DNA of 64,000 nt from contig JAZGTN010000170.1 of the NCBI GenBank assembly GCA_037783415.1, forward strand, positions 1,531,501 to 1,595,500. The letters run 5' to 3'. The translations under genes and the position numbers were made by a program. Every line of letters begins with the position of its first letter. Position 1 is the first letter of the stretch. Below, one piece after another: positions 59,011 to 64,000 of this stretch. This DNA is from Leptasterias polaris. Its lineage: Eukaryota > Echinodermata > Asteroidea > Forcipulatida > Asteriidae. Under the pieces are notes generated by a model, which was given only the letters and a program-made list of their open reading frames with translations, ran no database searches and had not been told where the DNA came from.

Positions 59011-60422
59011 ATGAAAAACAGCAAAAACAACTGGACCTCCTACCAGAAGAAACACGGTGATGCCGTCAAAAACATTGAGGCTAATCTAGCAGAGATCAAA
59101 TTAAACTTGCTTCCTGAAACATCTTCTATTAGTGAGGCTGATTCTAAATCTGGAGATAATGATTCTGAAATGATGACATCTGATGATCATTTACTCATAG
59201 GGGACTCGCTACTCCGCAATATGGTAGGCCTACACGTGTCGGAAGAATTAGTCATCGACTCTCAAGGTGGAGCTAAGATGAATGACATCACGGCAAAAAA
59301 TCAAAAACATCAAGGAGAAAAAGTACTGCGACAAAACTAAAGTATGTGGCACCAACGACACTGCTACAAAGAGACACCTTCAGAAGATTCACGATGACGT
59401 TAAGAACCTTATCGAGCAAGCAAAGAAGAAAGCGGTCAATGTTAAATTATCTAGCACTCCACCAATAACTGATGGCATGGTGGAGTCTACAAGACTAGAC
59501 ATGATTAATGAAATAATGTCTAAGCAAGCCAAAGAGAATGACGTCACCTTCATTAGTAATGACACAAACTTCAAATTCAAAGATGGCAGTGTGGATGAAA
59601 CTACACTGCGTATGGATGGCCTTCATCTATCTGACACAGGTGGCGTCCGACTCCTTCATAACCTTGGTCTTTCTAATGAGGCAACATGCAGTCCCCATAT
59701 TGGACAGAGAAAGTTGCCGAATTGGCGTAAGACCACGCTCATGCCTCACTCTGATCTTCAGTATGCCAACAGCCCAACTCATCAGCGGATGAGGCACCCA
59801 GCAATACCAAACCCACGCACGGCCTAGGCATACTTTCACACAACATCAGAGGGCAACAAATAGATGTCCCACGAAACAAGCTGAAACAAAGGACAACTGC
59901 AGGACCCATAGCCTGGGCCCCTCAAAAATTATTTAGGCCTATAAACTTCACCACTCGCGACAACCAGCCAAGCTGTCATTATTGTGGTGAGACTGGATAT
60001 ACAATGGACAGACCGTGACAGACCTGTTCAGTGCTGGTCCCGCATGCTCCTTCCTTGGACAAAAGGCAAATCCCAAATATCTCAAACTATAGGCGCTAGG
60101 CAATGATGACAGTGCCGTACAACAATCTGAACCCCCTCTTGATGATCAATTTAGCCTAGAAGATTACAACATGTATGAGGTACTGGATAATGAACACCTC
60201 TAATGACATTGCTGAGACCTCTGGTGATATTTTAAATGATGACAGGGCTAACGGGATTAAACAAACTAATCATAGCAATTTTGAGAATCACATAGAACCT
60301 AAATGTAAACATGGCAAATGTAATGTGTTTTGTTTGTGAAAGTGATTACAATGCTATTAAATCAGTAAACAAAATGGTGCTAACAAATTGTCCAAATGCA
60401 ATGGCCTAAAAATAGCTCATAT
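59011..60422 (+). pseudogene. CR1/L2-type LINE ORF1 (SGNH esterase, zinc knuckles) and start of ORF2
   Basis: Frame 1 (59011 to about 59300) carries block I LLIGDSLLRN, with GDS at 59200-59208, and a GGAKMNDI block. After a frameshift, frame 3 (to 59827) carries GTND at 59348-59359 and DGLHLS at 59615-59632. These are the S, G, N and H blocks of an SGNH hydrolase, as found in ORF1 of some CR1/L2 LINEs. At about 59941-60060, with further frame breaks, CHYCGETGY and VQCWS look like decayed CCHC zinc knuckles. At 60399-60431 the frame NGLKIAHINLN matches the usual start of the ORF2 endonuclease, then homology stops at the 1196 bp tandem repeat. ORF1 helps RNA binding and transposition; this copy is dead. 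Confidence 0.75.
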
Positions 60423-63400
60423 CAATTTAAATTTACTTGCGTGTAATGTTTAATTAGATGATATTCTTTTTCCAGATATAAAACACAAGTTATGTTATAA
60501 ATTTATACTTTGTGGGCAAACATAGAGGTGGGGCAAACCCTTTTGCCTCACATTGCTTCTCTTTATCAGCCTATATGTATCAGTCTCACGCATTGATTAT
60601 TACAAGTGCATTGTTTCTTACATTTCGAAAACTTAGATGTTTAAAATATCTTGGCTTGTATCTTTTGTACAAGTTAACCATGCACTGTACCCTTAAAAAG
60701 ATCAAGGATTTGATTTACTTAAAGCCCATTTAGGGGAGCTTATCTAATTTAAGTTTAATTTTGGTTTATTTAACTAATTGCGTGGAACAAAAACTCTAGG
60801 TTACTTAAAATGTACTAAACGTGACATAACTCTAGTCTGCGAGACTGAAAGAACTCCGACCCTTTAACTAACTGAATAACTTGGTGGAAGGTGGGGATGG
60901 CGGAGGTGCATAAAAGTTTTGCTCCGTAGCAAATGGCTCTCGAAGTGTAAGTGTTTCTCAACGGTATGAAACACGGGTCTTTATATAGCTTGGGCTTTTT
61001 CTTATTCGATAGCTTTATATTTTTGCCTTGCCTATTCTTACATGTTATGTAACCTCAAGTTATCCAGATAGCTATGCTAATCTTATCCTGGCTATCTTTT
61101 CTTTCACTCGTTACTACATTCTTTGAATGCTGACCTATTGTAAATGATCACTGACCTGCTTCCATAAATGTCATTAAGCTTTGCTTAATGTTATTTTATG
61201 GCTTTGGGTCTTTGACTCGAAATAAATATTTTCTTATAAACTGGCTTTGGGTTTAGGAGTCCTTTCTTTACTGTCATACAAAGTATCATAAACGTTACAT
61301 ATAACAACATAAATGTAATAACCTTATATTAATTGAAGTGTTTACTTCAACAGAAGATGACAACTTTAAATATACTTAATCCCTAATTTTAACTGTAGAG
61401 TTATCTAAACTCAAATATACCTTTTATCATTTGTTCATGAAAACCTTTACCCCTACTTTTGATTTACCTGTAGCGTTTATCTTGCTAATTCTTTATACAG
61501 GTTTGGGCAACGCTTTCATAATAATTCCGTTGCCGTTAGGTTTAGTCATCTTAATCTTTCTTCTTTAGTGACAATCCCAACATTAAACATTTCTTCCTTG
61601 ACCATAATCTTTGTAACCCAATTTAAATTTACTTGCGTGTAATGTTTAATTAGATGATATTCTTTTTCCAGATATAAAACACAAGTTATGTTATAAATTT
61701 ATACTTTGTGGGCAAACATAGAGGTGGGGCAAACCCTTTTGCCTCACATTGCTTCTCTTTATCAGCCTATATGTATCAGTCTCACGCATTGATTATTACA
61801 AGTGCATTGTTTCTTACATTTCGAAAACTTAGATGTTTAAAATATCTTGGCTTGTATCTTTTGTACAAGTTAACCATGCACTGTACCCTTAAAAAGATCA
61901 AGGATTTGATTTACTTAAAGCCCATTTAGGGGAGCTTATCTAATTTAAGTTTTATTTTGGTTTATTTAACTAATTGCGTGGAACAAAAACTCTAGGTTAC
62001 TTAAAATTTACTAAACGTGACATAACTCTAGTCTGCGAGACTGAAAGAACTCCGACCCTTTAACTAACTGAATAACTTGGTGGAAGGTGGGGATGGCGGA
62101 GGTGCATAAAAGTTTTGCTCCGTAGCAAATGGCTCTCGAAGTGTAAGTGTTTCTCAACGGTATGAAACACGGGTCTTTATATAGCTTGGGCTTTTTCTTA
62201 TTCGATAGCTTTATATTTTTGCCTTGCCTATTCTTACATGTTATGTAACCTCAAGTTATCCAGATAGCTATGCTAATCTTATCCTGGCTATCTTTTCTTT
62301 CACTCGTTACTACATTCTTTGAATGCTGACCTATTGTAAATGATCACTGACCTGCTTCCATAAATGTCATTAAGCTTTGCTTAATGTTATTTTATGGCTT
62401 TGGGTCTTTGACTCGAAATAAATATTTTCTTATAAACTGGCTTTGGGTTTAGGAGTCCTTTCTTTACTGTCATACAAAGTATCATAAACGTTACATATAA
62501 CAACATAAATGTAATAACCTTATATTAATTGAAGTGTTTACTTCAACAGAAGATGACAACTTTAAATATACTTAATCCCTAATTTTAACTGTAGAGTTAT
62601 CTAAACTCAAATATACCTTTTATCATTTGTTCATGAAAACCTTTACCCCTACTTTTGATTTACCTGTAGCGTTTATCTTGCTAATTCTTTATACAGGTTT
62701 GGGCAACGCTTTCATAATAATTCCGTTGCCGTTAGGTTTAGTCATCTTAATCTTTCTTCTTTAGTGACAATCCCAACATTAAACATTTCTTCCTTGACCA
62801 TAATCTTTGTAACCCAATTTAAATTTACTTGCGTGTAATGTTTAATTAGATGATATTCTTTTTCCAGATATAAAACACAAGTTATGTTATAAATTTATAC
62901 TTTGTGGGCAAACATAGAGGTGGGGCAAACCCTTTTGCCTCACATTGCTTCTCTTTATCAGCCTATATGTATCAGTCTCACGCATTGATTATTACAAGTG
63001 CATTGTTTCTTACATTTCGAAAACTTAGATGTTTAAAATATCTTGGCTTGTATCTTTTGTACAAGTTAACCATGCACTGTACCCTTAAAAAGATCAAGGA
63101 TTTGATTTACTTAAAGCCCATTTAGGGGAGCTTATCTAATTTAAGTTTTATTTTGGTTTATTTAACTAATTGCGTGGAACAAAAACTCTAGGTTACTTAA
63201 AATTTACTAAACGTGACATAACTCTAGTCTGCGAGACTGAAAGAACTCCGACCCTTTAACTAACTGAATAACTTGGTGGAAGGTGGGGATGGCGGAGGTG
63301 CATAAAAGTTTTGCTCCGTAGCAAATGGCTCTCGAAGTGTAAGTGTTTCTCAACGGTATGAAACACGGGTCTTTATATAGCTTGGGCTTTTTCTTATTCG

Positions 63401-64000
63401 ATAGCTTTATATTTTTGCCTTGCCTATTCTTACATGTTATGTAACCTCAAGTTATCCAGATAGCTATGCTAATCTTATCCTGGCTATCTTTTCTTTCACT
63501 CGTTACTACATTCTTTGAATGCTGACCTATTGTAAATGATCACTGACCTGCTTCCATAAATGTCATTAAGCTTTGCTTAATGTTATTTTATGGCTTTGGG
63601 TCTTTGACTCGAAATAAATATTTTCTTATAAACTGGCTTTGGGTTTAGGAGTCCTTTCTTTACTGTCATACAAAGTATCATAAACGTTACATATAACAAC
63701 ATAAATGTAATAACCTTATATTAATTGAAGTGTTTACTTCAACAGAAGATGACAACTTTAAATATACTTAATCCCTAATTTTAACTGTAGAGTTATCTAA
63801 ACTCAAATATACCTTTTATCATTTGTTCATGAAAACCTTTACCCCTACTTTTGATTTACCTGTAGCGTTTATCTTGCTAATTCTTTATACAGGTTTGGGC
63901 AACGCTTTCATAATAATTCCGTTGCCGTTAGGTTTAGTCATCTTAATCTTTCTTCTTTAGTGACAATCCCAACATTAAACATTTCTTCCTTGACCATAAT
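60423..64000 (+). repeat. 1196 bp tandem repeat, three units, open at right edge
   Basis: Units begin at 60423, 61619 and 62815 (the phrase caatttaaatttacttgcgt) with exact 1196 bp spacing. Unit 1 differs from unit 2 at a few bases (for example 60752 and 60809); units 2 and 3 appear identical. The third unit lacks about ten bases at the window edge. A 73-codon frame recurs (60512-60733, 61708-61929, 62904-63125); its LKYLGLYLLYKLT segment faintly recalls a reverse-transcriptase palm motif but is not convincing. The unit has no other recognised gene. Confidence 0.97.

Noticed and set aside
60512..60733. 73-codon frame repeated in the 1196 bp units as a gene
   Set aside because: Only a faint reverse-transcriptase-like phrase; identical copies add no evidence, and start and flanks are not gene-like.

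Overview
This is a window of animal nuclear DNA, most likely from an echinoderm (a sea star or a relative). The evidence is indirect. It contains a Deu-domain SINE, CR1/L2-type LINE remnants, inverted-repeat elements of kinds I associate with echinoderm genomes (ends reading GGGCCCAATTTCATGG, and TTAAAGG ends flanking 'CTGTACACTATTGGTAA'), an insulin/relaxin-type peptide gene with animal splice sites, and a large multidomain gene of a type found in aquatic deuterostomes. The species cannot be fixed from the sequence alone.

Layout. 1-24610: about 11.5 head-to-tail copies of a near-identical 2.14 kb satellite unit, entering from beyond the left edge. Each unit carries a tRNA-like pol III A/B-box segment, a 365 bp foldback palindrome and a 740 bp segment with inverted ends. 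24610-34500: a non-genic belt of duplicated segments, tRNA-SINE sequence, hairpin MITEs, an unusual element built from an 18 bp palindrome, and a decayed element with 145 bp tandem repeats. It may hold one orphan terminal exon (28246-28492, minus). 34580-39034: one large protein-coding exon for a 1464-residue protein with an SNTX-like (stonustoxin-family, MACPF-related) N-terminus, a FAT-like helical part, a thioredoxin-like part, four fibronectin III domains, a P-loop GTPase domain, a coiled coil and a cysteine cluster. 39522-46626: MITEs, a Deu-SINE nested in a MITE, and two sets of segmental duplications, one copy of which was split by a foldback insertion.

47340-51309 (minus strand): a complete four-exon gene for a 125-residue insulin/relaxin-superfamily prepropeptide, hidden because every exon is short. 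Signal peptide, dibasic sites, B chain, C peptide, A chain, splice phases and a TATA box are all readable. 51400-60420: LINE fragments (three reverse-transcriptase C-termini and one ORF1 with an SGNH esterase fold) and small MITEs. 60423-64000: three near-identical 1196 bp tandem units running off the right edge.

Only two genes are well supported, the SNTX/FN3/GTPase gene and the insulin/relaxin-like gene. Nothing in the sequence links them functionally. The rest is a repeat landscape that records nested insertion, segmental duplication and satellite homogenisation.
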